A DNA stretch of 64,000 nucleotides from SZUA-38 sp965212525 (GTDB taxonomy: Bacteria; Pseudomonadota; Gammaproteobacteria; Xanthomonadales; SZUA-38). The position numbers and the translations under genes are program-made. The stretch spans positions 93,091-157,090 of the forward strand of contig CBDBVC010000036.1 of the NCBI GenBank assembly GCA_965212525.1, read 5' to 3'. The number at the start of each line of letters is the position of its first letter. Within the stretch, counting starts at the first letter, position 1. Below the pieces are notes generated by a model. The model was not told where the DNA came from, searched no databases, and worked only from the letters and a program-made list of their open reading frames with translations. Shown piece after piece: positions 18,582 to 27,969 of the stretch.

Positions 18582-19868
18582 ATGAGCCAGATCAAGGACA
18601 TCACTCTGACTGAAGATCAGCTGGAAGGCACTGCAGCATCATTTTCCAAATGGCTGGTCAGTGTCGGTGATCGTGTCGAGGCCGGTGCACCGGTTGCCGA
18701 GATCGAGACCGACAAGGTAGCGCTTGAAATCGTGGCCCCGGAATCGGGCCAGGTAACCGAGTTACTGGTTGAGGAGGGCGACAGCATGTCGGCCGGCACC
18801 ACCATCGCCCGGCTGGATGCAGATGCCAGCGCACCTGTTACAGAAGATCATGTGGCAGGCGTCGATATGGATTCTGTACTGGAAGATGCGATTTCACTGG
18901 ATTCTGACGATTATGCTGAGCATGAACCAGAGTACAGGTGACAACAGTTCCTTGCTGAGTCCATCGGTGCGACGACTGATGCGGGAGAACAATCTGAGCG
19001 ACCTCTCTGCCGTCACGGGTACTGGCAAGGGCGGGCGAATCAGCTCTGCTGATCTGAAACACTGGCTCGAATCACCAACTGCTGATAATGCAACGCCCGA
19101 ACCGGAATCGACGGCTGTCGAGCAGGCAAGCGATGCCGCTGATGAGATGCCCTCAACCATGCACCCGCACAACAACATGCGCAGGCGCATAGGCCTCGCA
19201 TATGGTTGAATCCCTGCTGCACACCGCACCGCATGTCACCAGCGTATTTCGAGATGGAAATGTCAGCCATCATCAGGCACCGCAAGCAGCACAAGCAGCA
19301 ATATGCCGATGAAGGCGTCAAGCTGACTTTCACCAGTTATTTCGTCAAGGCCGCTGCGGCTGCACTAGTGGCAGTGCCGGAAGTCAATGCGCGCTTCCAT
19401 GATGATGCGCTCGAGCTGTTCCACGATCTGAACATTGGCGTTGGTACCGCACTCGGTAACCGTGGCCTGATCGTACCTGTGATCCAGCAGGTTCAGAACA
19501 AGTCACTGATGGAGATCTCGCGGGAATTGCATGATCAGACCACGCGTGCACGTGCCGGTGAGCTCGGTTTCCGCCGATGTTCGAAATGGCACATTCACCA
19601 TCTCGAATCACGGTGTCTCGGGCAGCCTGTTCGCAGCCCCGATCATCATCAACCAGCCGCAAGTGGCAATACTCGGTATCGGCAAGATGGAGAATCGGCT
19701 CAAGGTGGTTGAACGTGACGGTGTGCGCAAGGTCAGGATCCAACCCATGTGTTATGTGACGTTGACAATCGATCACCGGGCACTGGATGCCCACCAGACC
19801 AACCACTGGCTGAGTGTGTGTTCGTCGAGACCATCGAGCAATGGCAGGAGGAGTCTGAATCGGCATGA
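18582..19868 (+). pseudogene. 2-oxoacid dehydrogenase E2 (dihydrolipoamide acyltransferase), five frame breaks
   Basis: Start ATG 18582 directly after the E1 stop. Residues ~1-80 are a single lipoyl domain with the lipoylated Lys in EIETDKVALEI. A peripheral-subunit-binding domain follows (SPSVRRLMRENN, then TGKGGRISSADL) and then the catalytic acyltransferase domain (VNARFHDDALELFHDLNIGV, GTFTISNHG, TLTIDHRALDAHQTNHWL). Frame breaks: +1 at 18927-18928, 19192-19193, 19250 and 19566-19567, and a two-base change in the TG repeat at 19811-19820. Corrected length is about 426 residues, ending at TGA 19866-19868. The active-site motif is DHRALDA rather than the usual DHRxxDG. It transfers the acyl group to CoA. 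No E3 gene is nearby. Confidence 0.85.
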
Positions 19869-21449
19869 GACCACTGACCGGGCTGGACGCCTCCTTTCTC
19901 TATCTTGAGTCAAACAGAACACCGATGCACATCGGCGGCATCTATATTCTGGACAGGGCACGATCGGATCCTTCATTCGGTTACGACCGTTTTGTCAGCC
20001 ATATCGAGAGCCGTCTGCGCAGATCGATGATCTTTCGCGAGCGACTGGCCGAAGTGCCGATGAACCTGTCGCACCCCTACTGGATCAACGATCCTGAATT
20101 CGAACTTGAGTTTCACCTGCCCCGAACCGCATTGCCGTCACCGGGTGGGCGCACCCAGCTGATGCAACTGGCGGCCAGGCAGTTTGCGCTGCCGCTGAAT
20201 CGAGAAAGGCCACTCTGGCAGATGATGTTCGTTGAGGGTCTGAATGATTTTCCCGGTGTTTCGGAAGGGTCCTTCGCCATCATCGCCCGTGTGCATCATG
20301 CGGTTGTGGGATGGCATGTCCGGTGCCGAACTCATGAGCGCCATACTCGATCCGGTCATGCATCCGGAACCGGACGAGAGTCGCGGATGAATGGACCCCC
20401 GATCATCTGCCCAGCGCGGCAGAAATGATTGCCAGGGCCTACTGGAACCTGGGGTCGAAGGCACTTCATCTGGGCAAGTTTACGCCGTGAAGTGGTGACT
20501 GGACTTGGCCGGGTGTACGGCATTCGAAAGGTGGAGAAGATCAATCCACCGACCCTGCCGATGAGCGCACCACGCACCATACTGAATCGGGCGTTGCGTT
20601 CACGCCGCTCATTTGATGGACTCAGTGTCAGTCTCGACCGCATCAAACAGCTCAGGCAAAGCCTCAGGACGACGGCTGGCCTGGGTCTGGACAAGCTCAC
20701 CATCAACGATGTAGTGCTGGCGATCTGTTCGGGGGGACTCAGGCAATATCTGGAATCGCGAAATCTGCTGCCGGAAACCTCACTGGTGGCCATGACACCC
20801 ATCTCGGTCAGGGCACAAGCACATCCGCTCCAGCATGGGTAACCAGGTATCGGCCATGCTGGTCAACCTTGAGACCGCCAATGCAGATGTTGGCGAGGCG
20901 ATTGTCACACATTCATCAGAATACACGATCATCCAAGGTCTATTCATCAGCCCTGTCGGCAGGCAAGATTGCCGAATTCATACCCTCTGAGACGGCCGCT
21001 CTGGCGGCGCGCCTGTACACGCGTACGCGGCTGGGTGAACGACACAGGCCGTTTTTCAACCTCGTGATCACCAATGTGCCGGGACCCCAGATCCCGCTCT
21101 ACATGGGTGGTGGTTACGTCAGCGAACATCTGGGAACTGCGCCTCTGATCGACGGCATGGGGCCTGATGCTGGTCATCTTCAGTTATGCCGGAACGCTAT
21201 CGATAGGCATCACATCCTCTCCTGAAATCATTCCGGATCCCGATCGTCTTGCCGAGTGTTTCGAACAGTCGCTTGAACAGCTTGAAACACATGCTGATGC
21301 GGTCTCCTCAATGGCCATGTCAGCCGGGGATGAGGCTCATGAGGGTGATGATTGCAAAAGGGACGGGCAGACAGAAATCAGGGACCGGTATGGAATCACT
21401 GTCTCAGGCACTGGCTGACCTGGAACACTATATCGGCGAGGCATCCTGA
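19865..21449 (+). pseudogene. Wax ester synthase/diacylglycerol acyltransferase (WS/DGAT), seven frame breaks
   Basis: Start ATG 19865 overlaps the E2 stop by 4 bases. The N-terminus MRPLTGLDASFLYLESNRTP is typical of the family. The active-site HHxxxDG motif is recovered as HHAVVDG only after removing one G at 20308-20310. Further +1 breaks lie at 20385-20386, 20479-20481, 20811-20813, 20897-20898, 21159-21162 and somewhere in about 21300-21400. Restored C-terminal motifs include NDVVLAICSGGLRQYL, NLVITNVPGPQIPLYM and GMGLMLVIFSYAG. Corrected length is 525 residues, stopping at TGA 21447-21449. The enzyme esterifies acyl-CoA to fatty alcohols or diacylglycerol, making storage wax esters or triacylglycerol at the inner membrane. 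Confidence 0.85.
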
Positions 21450-21451
21450 TC

Positions 21452-22222
21452 ATGCGGCCCTCCCGGTTCATGCTGTTGCTCGAGGGACGTGCCGTTTTTG
21501 ACGGTCTGTCGATGATGCCTTTATTTGCGTTGCACGAACGCTTTCCCTCCGGTGACGGCCATCCGGTGCTGGTGTTGCCCGGTTTCATGGCCAGTTCACG
21601 GTCGACCGTGCCCTTGCGCCGGTTTCTGCAGAAAGTCGGCTACCGTGCGCATCGCTGGAAACTGGGTCAGAACCTGGGCTACAGCGCATCACTGCACGAC
21701 GCCATGCGAGACCGGGTGATCGAGCTCAACGAGCGGTACCAGAGAAAGGTCAGCCTTGTTGGCTGGAGCCTTGGCGGAATCTACGCTCGCGAGCTGGCGC
21801 GCGAGATGCCCGAACGGGTCAGGCTGGTCATCACCATGGGCAGCCCGTTCAACGGAACACCGGCCAATTCCACCATCAATCTGCTGTTCGATTTCTTCAG
21901 CGACACGCGATATGAACACATGCCACCCGATCTGCTGGCTCGTCTGGCAACGGCCCCGGATGTGCCGACAACGGCCATATACACCAAGGGCGATGGGGTG
22001 GTGGCCTGGCAGTCGACGGTTGAGTCGACCAATCGAGATGATGTCGAGAATGTCCATGTCGGCGGTGCCCATGTCGGGCTTGGTTACAATCCACGTTCGG
22101 TCTGGGTGATCTGCAACCGTCTGGCACAGGGTGTCAACAACTGGCAGCCGTTCAATCCCGGGCGACTGGAAAAGCTGTTTTTCCAGAGCTACTACCCGAA
22201 CTGGCTGGTCGGCAGGGGCTGA
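21452..22222 (+). CDS. Alpha/beta hydrolase (lipase/PGAP1-like)
   Basis: 256 residues with an intact frame, starting 2 bp after the WS/DGAT stop. Nucleophile elbow GWSLGG (Ser in VSLVGWSLGGIYARE), oxyanion-side HPVLVLPGFMAS, Asp in YTKGDGVVAW and His in VGGAHVGLGYNP, so the triad is complete. No signal peptide, so it is cytoplasmic or peripheral on the membrane. A hydrolase of this kind often accompanies WS/DGAT genes (from memory), and it could mobilise stored ester lipid or handle an acyl intermediate. Last gene of the E1-E2-WS/DGAT unit; convergent with slyX 45 bp downstream. Confidence 0.88.
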   Translation: MRPSRFMLLLEGRAVFDGLSMMPLFALHERFPSGDGHPVLVLPGFMASSRSTVPLRRFLQKVGYRAHRWKLGQNLGYSASLHDAMRDRVIELNERYQRKVSLVGWSLGGIYARELAREMPERVRLVITMGSPFNGTPANSTINLLFDFFSDTRYEHMPPDLLARLATAPDVPTTAIYTKGDGVVAWQSTVESTNRDDVENVHVGGAHVGLGYNPRSVWVICNRLAQGVNNWQPFNPGRLEKLFFQSYYPNWLVGRG

Positions 22223-22266
22223 TCTCGATTCACTGCGGTGCCCACATGCTGCAGCAGCTGTCAGGT

Positions 22267-22474
22267 TCAGTAGTGAGGTGGTACCTCATCTTCTTCAGAA
22301 GGTGAATCGCCAGCCTGCTGCACCCGTTTGAGCTGGTCTGAGAGATTGATACAGGTGGACTTGAGTCGATCGATCTCAAGGTGCTGACGGGGTCACCAGA
22401 TCGTTGAGCTGGTTCAGCAGATCCTCCTGATGAGCAAGTTTGAATTCAATTGATTCGAGTCGATCTTCTGACAT
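22267..22474 (-). pseudogene. slyX: SlyX family protein (one frame break)
   Basis: Small coiled-coil protein. From ATG 22474 the frame reads MSEDRLESIEFKLAHQEDLL and stops early; removing one base from the GGGG run at 22389-22392 (CCCC on the coding strand) restores 68 residues continuing with VTRQHLEIDRLK and ending in the family-typical PPHY. SlyX function is unknown; the protein is a short heptad-repeat coiled coil. Too short for most gene finders as written. The break has the same single-base insertion signature as the genes upstream of it. Divergent from cdd across about 50 bp. Confidence 0.82.
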
Positions 22475-22524
22475 ACTGGTTCCCTGTTATGATCCGGAAT
22501 AATCTGATGATGGAGCCCCGAACG

Positions 22525-22950
22525 ATGCCCGACGAGTCTCTGGTCAGTCGTCTGAAACCTGAGGCCATCGCAGCCAGCAGGCGCGCTTATGCACCCTACA
22601 GCAATCTGCATATCGGTGCCGCCGTGCTGACCGATGATGGCAGCGTACACACCGGCTGCAATATCGAAAATGCGTCATTCAGCCTGTGTATCTGCGCCGA
22701 GCGTGTTGCCCTGTCTTCAGCCATCAGTCAGCTGGGTGCCAAAGCAAGGATCGAGGCCTGCCTCATCTACAGCTCGGGAGAACAACTCCTGTCACCCTGC
22801 GGAGCCTGCAGGCAGTTCATGGCGGAATTCCTTGATGATGAGGCCAGTATTGTCTCCACTTGCGACAGCGAATCGGTTGAACACTGGACCATTCATGACT
22901 TGTTACCCGGGCAATTTACCTTTCCTGCAGACCACAATGGGCCGTTTTAA
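22525..22950 (+). CDS. cdd: Cytidine deaminase
   Basis: About 141 residues from ATG 22525, with GGAG at 22512-22515; earlier in-frame starts (22450, 22489, 22507) lie too close to or inside slyX. Homotetrameric-type cytidine deaminase: SRRAYAPYSNLHIGAAV substrate region, GCNIENASFSLCICAERVAL with the zinc ligand Cys and catalytic Glu of the C-A-E motif, and PCGACRQFMAEF with the other two zinc cysteines. It deaminates (deoxy)cytidine to (deoxy)uridine for pyrimidine salvage in the cytoplasm. Confidence 0.95.
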   Translation: MPDESLVSRLKPEAIAASRRAYAPYSNLHIGAAVLTDDGSVHTGCNIENASFSLCICAERVALSSAISQLGAKARIEACLIYSSGEQLLSPCGACRQFMAEFLDDEASIVSTCDSESVEHWTIHDLLPGQFTFPADHNGPF

Positions 22951-23019
22951 TCATGCTAGTATGATCGACCTGTGATCATCATGGCAACAGCTGATGCTGC
23001 CGAACCAGAGGGAATCAAC

Positions 23020-26000
23020 TTGATCAAATATCTTGCTGCAGCCAATCCACTGCTGAAGGGGTTGGCACTCGTCGCTTGTCTTGGCTTTGTGCTTGCCAGT
23101 CAGGCTGTCCTGGCTCAGGAAACAGCCACGCCCAATGATGTACGGGATGAACGCTCGGGTGCCTATGCCCTCATCAATGCCACGATTCATGTCGATGCCC
23201 GCACCACCGTTGAAGACCGGGTTCTGCTGATCAGGGAGGGTCTTGTCGAGTCAATGGCCGATTCGGTTCCGGCAGGCTATGTCAGCATCGATCTTGAGGG
23301 TCATCATATCTTCCCGTCACTGATTGAGCTGGATTCGGGCTATGGATTGCCCGATCCTGACAAACCGGCACCGTTCAGTTTTTCCGCTGCCGAGGTGCTG
23401 GAGCCGTAACTGTCGGGTGCCTACAACGCCAATCAGGCAATTCGTTCGGAGTACCGTTCGGCCGAGTCATTCACGGTTGATGATGAGAAGGCCGGAGCCT
23501 ATCGGAAGAACGGTTTTGGTGCCGTTCTGACACACCGCGCAGATGGTGTTGCCCGCGGTACGGGCGCTCTTGTTCTGACCGCCAGCGATTCAGACAATGA
23601 TGCCGTGTTGAAACCGGATGCATCAACCCATTTTTCATTCAACAAGGGGTCGTCGCCGCAGAGTTACCCGGTATCCCTGATGGGTGCGATTGCACTATTG
23701 CGACAGACCCAGCTGGACTGGCAATGGTATGACGCCGGAGGCAACAGGGAGATGACCGATCTGTCACTGCAGTCCTGGGGTGCCACACGCAATCTGCCGG
23801 CCATTTTCCACGTCACCAGCTGGCTGACGGCACATCGTGCGGACCTGGTGGGTGACGAGATGGGCCGCCAGGTCATTCTGCGAGGTGCCGGTGATGAATA
23901 TCAGCGCAGTGAAGTGATGCAGGCCACCGGGGCCCGATTCATACTGCCGATCAGTTTTCCCGAAGCGCCTGATCTGTCGGATCCGTGGAACACGGAACTG
24001 GTGAGTCTCGAGGAGATGAAGCACTGGGAACTGGCACCGGGCAATCCTGCGGCGATGGATGCGGCACAGATTGAATTTGCCCTGACCTCCAGAGGCGCAG
24101 AAAAGACATTCTGGGACAATATGAGAAAGGCGGTCAAGCACGGACTGGATCGGGAGACGGCACTGGCAGCCCTGACCAGTGTGCCGGCAGACATGCTTGG
24201 CGTGTCGGACACGATCGGCTCACTGAAGCCCGGCAGGCTGGCCAGTTTTCTGGTTGCCGATGGTGACCTGTTTGAAGAGGGCAGCCAGATCGTGCAGCAC
24301 TGGATCGCTGGTGATGCCTATCATCTGAAACAGATACCGAAGGATTTCAGTGGCGAATACACCTTGCGACTCGGCGAAGATACTTACCCGTTGAGCATTG
24401 CCGGCAAACCGGGCAAGCCAAAGGTGAGTCTTTCCGTGCAAGCGGAGGGTGCTGAATCCGGTGACGAGGAAAATGGCGATGATGGCAGCATTGATGTCAC
24501 CGCAGCACTGGATTATCCGGCTGTGACACTCAGCTTCAGTCTCATGGATGGTGAAGCGGCCGTTCGTCTCTATGGCTGGATGGCCGAGTCACGCTGGAAT
24601 GGTCAGGGGACGCTGGCTGATGGTACTCCTGTGGCCTGGGTAATCACACCGGCCAGCGCGTCATCGGAGGCAGCAGTCGCCGAAAATGACGCTGAATTGT
24701 CAGACGGCGGCTCAGATGCCGAGTCTGAGGATGAGAGTGATCCGACGGATCAGAACGGCGCCATCACCTATCCGTTCGCGGCCTATGGGCGAAGTTCACC
24801 GGTCGAGGCGACTGACATGGTGATTCGAAACGCCACCGTCTGGACGCTGGAAGGTGAGGGTGTACTTGAACAGGCTGACCTGCTGGTTACCGATGGCCGG
24901 ATTGCGGCGATCGGTGAATCGATCGATGCAGGCGATGCCGTGGAAATCGACGGTACCGGATTGCATCTGACACCGGGCATCGTTGATGAGCATGCGCATA
25001 TCGCATTGCTCGGCGTGAACGATGTGGCCACCAATTCGGGCATGGTACGGATGCAGGATGTGGTCAATTCGGAGGACGTCAACATCTACCGAAACCTGGC
25101 GGGCGGGGTCACGGCGGCGCAACTGCTGCACGGTTCGGCCAATCCCATCGGAGGCCAATCGGCGCTGATCAAGATGCGCTGGGGCTCGACACCCGATGAG
25201 ATGCTGATTCGCGATGCCGATGGTTTCATCAAGTTTGCACTGGGTGAAAACGTCAAGCGTTCGCGCAATCAGGCTTCAATCCGTTACCCACAGAGCCGTA
25301 TGGGTGTGGAACAGGTATACCGCGACGCCTTCTCCTCAGCCAGGGATTATGGCAGGGCTCAACAGGAGTGGGCAGAGAAATCGTCCAGGCAGCGCCGTGG
25401 CCAGACACCACCGCGCAGGGATCTGGCGTTGGATGCGATGCTCGAGATTCTCAACGGTGAGCGCCATATTACCTGTCATTCCTATGTCCAATCCGAGATC
25501 AACATGCTGATGCATGTGGCCGAGGACTATGATTTCAGGGTGAATACATTCACCCATATTCTCGAAGGCTACAAGGTGGCCGACAAGATGGCACAGCACG
25601 GTGCAGGTGGATCAACCTTTGCCGACTGGTGGGCCTACAAGTGGGAGGTTCGTTATGCGATTCCCTACAATGCCGCGCTGATGGCCGAGGCGGGTGTCAC
25701 GGTAGCGATCAATTCAGACAGTCGCGAAATGTCACGCCGTCTCAATCAGGAGGCGGCCAAGTCCGGTGGCATGAGTGAGGTTGAAGCGCTCAAGCTGGTG
25801 ACACTCAACCCGGCCAAACTGCTGCATCTGGACGACCGCATGGGTTCGCTTGCCGTGGGCAAGGATGCGGATCTGGTGCTCTGGAGTCACCATCCGCTTT
25901 CGATCGATGCCCGTGCACTGAAGACCGTGGTGGATGGGCGCGTGCTGTTTGATGCCGAGGAGGATGAGCGCATGCGCGAACAGATTCGTGCCGAACGGGC

Positions 26001-26142
26001 ACGTCTGGTGGCCCGAATCCAGTCCGAGTCATCGGGCAATGGCAAGGGAGGCGGAAACGGATTCAAGCGAAGCCGGGTCTTCCAGTGTGACAGCATGACC
26101 GGCTACGAACACCTGATGAACCTGCACGGGGAGACACACTGA
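23020..26142 (+). CDS. Secreted tandem amidohydrolase-family protein, interrupted by one in-frame stop
   Basis: One frame of 1040 residues, interrupted by TAA at 23407-23409 (codon 130). The likely start is TTG 23020 (GAGGGAATC upstream), giving signal peptide MIKYLAAANPLLKGLALVAC ending near AVLAQ; GTG 22972 is also possible. Residues ~35-480 are a degenerate amidohydrolase repeat: where the family has PGFIDxHTH it reads FPSLIELDSGYGL, without HxH. Residues ~590-1000 are a second repeat with the HxH intact (LTPGIVDEHAHIALLG, His658 and His660), a later AINSDS segment and LHLDDRMGSLAVGKDADLVL. An acidic low-complexity linker (about 555-585) separates them. Similar to imidazolonepropionase-like hydrolases of the periplasm; substrate unknown. 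Next gene overlaps by one base. Confidence 0.82.
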
Positions 26143-27455
26143 TGAAAACAGCAATCAAGTTATCCTTGACTGTCTGCCTTCTGATCGGTGCAATCGCAAA
26201 CGCACTGACACCGGCACCGGTATCGGATCCTGCACAGCTGATCCTGAGCAATGCCACCATTCACATTGGCAATGGACAGGTGCTGGAGAACCAGGCCATC
26301 GCCATGCGTGATGGTGACATTACAGCCGTGGGTAGTCTGGCTGATATGGATGCTCTGGCTGAGCGCGGAAATTATCGCGTGATCGACCTGGGTGGTCAGC
26401 ATGTCTATCCCGGATTCGTGTTGCCACTGTCCAATCTGGGCCTGAACGAAGTCGGTTCCCTGGGAGATACGGTTGACCAGGCTGAAACCGGCAGCCTCAA
26501 CCCGAATGTTCGCAGCCTGATCGCCTACAATACCGATTCCGAGCTGATTCCCGTCACGCGGTTCAACGGCGTGCTTACTGCCCAGGTGACACCCCAGGGC
26601 GGGCTGCTGTCCGGGCAATCGTCCATCGTTCAGCTCGATGCCTGGAACTGGGAAGATGCCGTAATCAGGGAAGATGACGGGATACACCTGAACTGGCCAT
26701 CGCGCAAGCGCAATCAGTTTGATTTCAGTACCTTCAGCGTGCGTCTGGTCGACAACAAGAATTACGACAAGCAGGTCGAATCGCTCAATGAGCTGTTCAC
26801 CTCGGCCCGCGGCTATGCAGCCGAAACAGCGCATGAGAAGCGCAACCTGAAACTGGAGTCCATTGCCGGTCTGCTGGATGGAAGCAAGACGCTCTACATC
26901 AGCACTACTCTGGCCAGGGACGTGATCGATTCGGTTGAATTCGCAGGCCGCCATCAGATCGACAGAATCGTGATCGTGTCGGATTCCGAACTGCTCAAGG
27001 TCAGTGGTTTCCTCGCAGAGAACGAGATTCCCGTAATCATATCCGGACTGCATGTGACCCCAAACCAGGATCACGAAGACATCGATCTGCCATTCCGGGT
27101 GCCTGCTGAGCTGGCTGCAGCCGGTGTCAAGGTCGGTCTGACTTATCCGGGCGTGATGAATGCCCGCAATCTGCCATTCATCGCAGGGACCGCATCCGCC
27201 TACGGACTGGATCGAGAGCAGGCACTGAAGATGATTACACTCACCAATGCAGAAATACTGGGTATTGATGACAGGCTCGGTTCACTCGAGGTGGGTAAAG
27301 TCGCTACCCTGTTCGTGTCGGCTGGTGATGCGCTCGACATGCGAGGCAATCGCCTGCTTCATGCCTTTATCAATGGCCGGCAAATTCAGCTCGATGGCAT
27401 GCAGCAGGAACTTTATCAGCGATTTCACACAAGATACGCTAATATGAAAGAGTGA
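26142..27455 (+). CDS. Secreted amidohydrolase-like protein lacking the HxH metal motif
   Basis: 437 residues. Signal peptide MKTAIKLSLTVCLLIGAIANA. Amidohydrolase composite domain: QLILSNATIHIGNGQVLENQ with MRDGDITAVG, then VYPGFVLPLSNLGLNEVGS where active enzymes have PGFIDxHxH, so LPL replaces the metal ligands. The C-terminal MITLTNAEILGIDDRLGSLE and GKVATLFVSAGD restore the family beta-sandwich signature. It resembles the degenerate first half of the upstream protein and is joined to it by a TGATG overlap, so the two are probably a functional pair exported to the periplasm. Catalysis by itself is unlikely. Confidence 0.82.
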   Translation: MKTAIKLSLTVCLLIGAIANALTPAPVSDPAQLILSNATIHIGNGQVLENQAIAMRDGDITAVGSLADMDALAERGNYRVIDLGGQHVYPGFVLPLSNLGLNEVGSLGDTVDQAETGSLNPNVRSLIAYNTDSELIPVTRFNGVLTAQVTPQGGLLSGQSSIVQLDAWNWEDAVIREDDGIHLNWPSRKRNQFDFSTFSVRLVDNKNYDKQVESLNELFTSARGYAAETAHEKRNLKLESIAGLLDGSKTLYISTTLARDVIDSVEFAGRHQIDRIVIVSDSELLKVSGFLAENEIPVIISGLHVTPNQDHEDIDLPFRVPAELAAAGVKVGLTYPGVMNARNLPFIAGTASAYGLDREQALKMITLTNAEILGIDDRLGSLEVGKVATLFVSAGDALDMRGNRLLHAFINGRQIQLDGMQQELYQRFHTRYANMKE

Positions 27456-27485
27456 TTGGGAGCGAGCTGTAAACAGGGGTTAATC

Positions 27486-27872
27486 GTGGCCAGGCGGATG
27501 AAACGTAACCAGATATTTACCCGAAACATTGACGGGCGATGTCTTGCCATACAGAACTGGCGCAATCGTGAGCGTTCCGACGATGCCCTGGTGGCCGTAC
27601 CGCTCAGCGATGAACAGATCGAGGCCTACCGGCGCTGGAAAAAGAAGGGCTGGTCGGATGAACAGATCTTCTCCAACATGTTCCCCGACCCTGAACTGGA
27701 TCGCGTTGCCCTGCCCATGGTCGAGCTGACCAAGACCCAGCTGGTGAATCTCACATCGCAGATACTCGGACGCGAGATGTCATCGCTCGAGAGGCTCTCA
27801 CGCGATGATCTGGTCCAGTTGTTGCAGGCGATCTGTGAGGATCGTCCGGTGACGCGCGGCTATCTGGTCTGA
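27486..27872 (+). CDS. Small conserved-looking protein of unknown function
   Basis: About 128 residues from GTG 27486; TTG 27456 and ATG 27498 are alternatives. No signal peptide, no membrane segment. Two parts: a basic N-terminus (ARRMKRNQIFTRN) and a helical, charged remainder with SDEQIEAYRRWKKKGWSDEQI and LERLSRDDLVQLLQAICED. The repeated S-D-E-Q-I element suggests a helical interaction surface. I do not recognise a family. It follows the amidohydrolase-like gene by 30 bp and precedes uvrD by about 100 bp. Confidence 0.6.
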   Translation: MARRMKRNQIFTRNIDGRCLAIQNWRNRERSDDALVAVPLSDEQIEAYRRWKKKGWSDEQIFSNMFPDPELDRVALPMVELTKTQLVNLTSQILGREMSSLERLSRDDLVQLLQAICEDRPVTRGYLV

Positions 27873-27969
27873 TCGGATACTGAACGATCTGATTGTGGTC
27901 ATACACACGCACCACGGCCGTGTTTGTGACTGATGCTGTCAGTATGGCTGTGATAAAATTGCAGCCATC

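Noticed and set aside
16477..21449. Treating E1, E2 and WS/DGAT as a set of many separate small genes
   Set aside because: Each fragment continues the previous one in another frame and together they rebuild one known family protein.
22222..22266. A separate small gene after the lipase-like hydrolase
   Set aside because: The 44 bp are only the 3' spacer between convergent genes.
26160..27074. 304-codon minus-strand frame over the amidohydrolase-like gene
   Set aside because: Shadow of a coding gene with signal peptide and family motifs on the plus strand.
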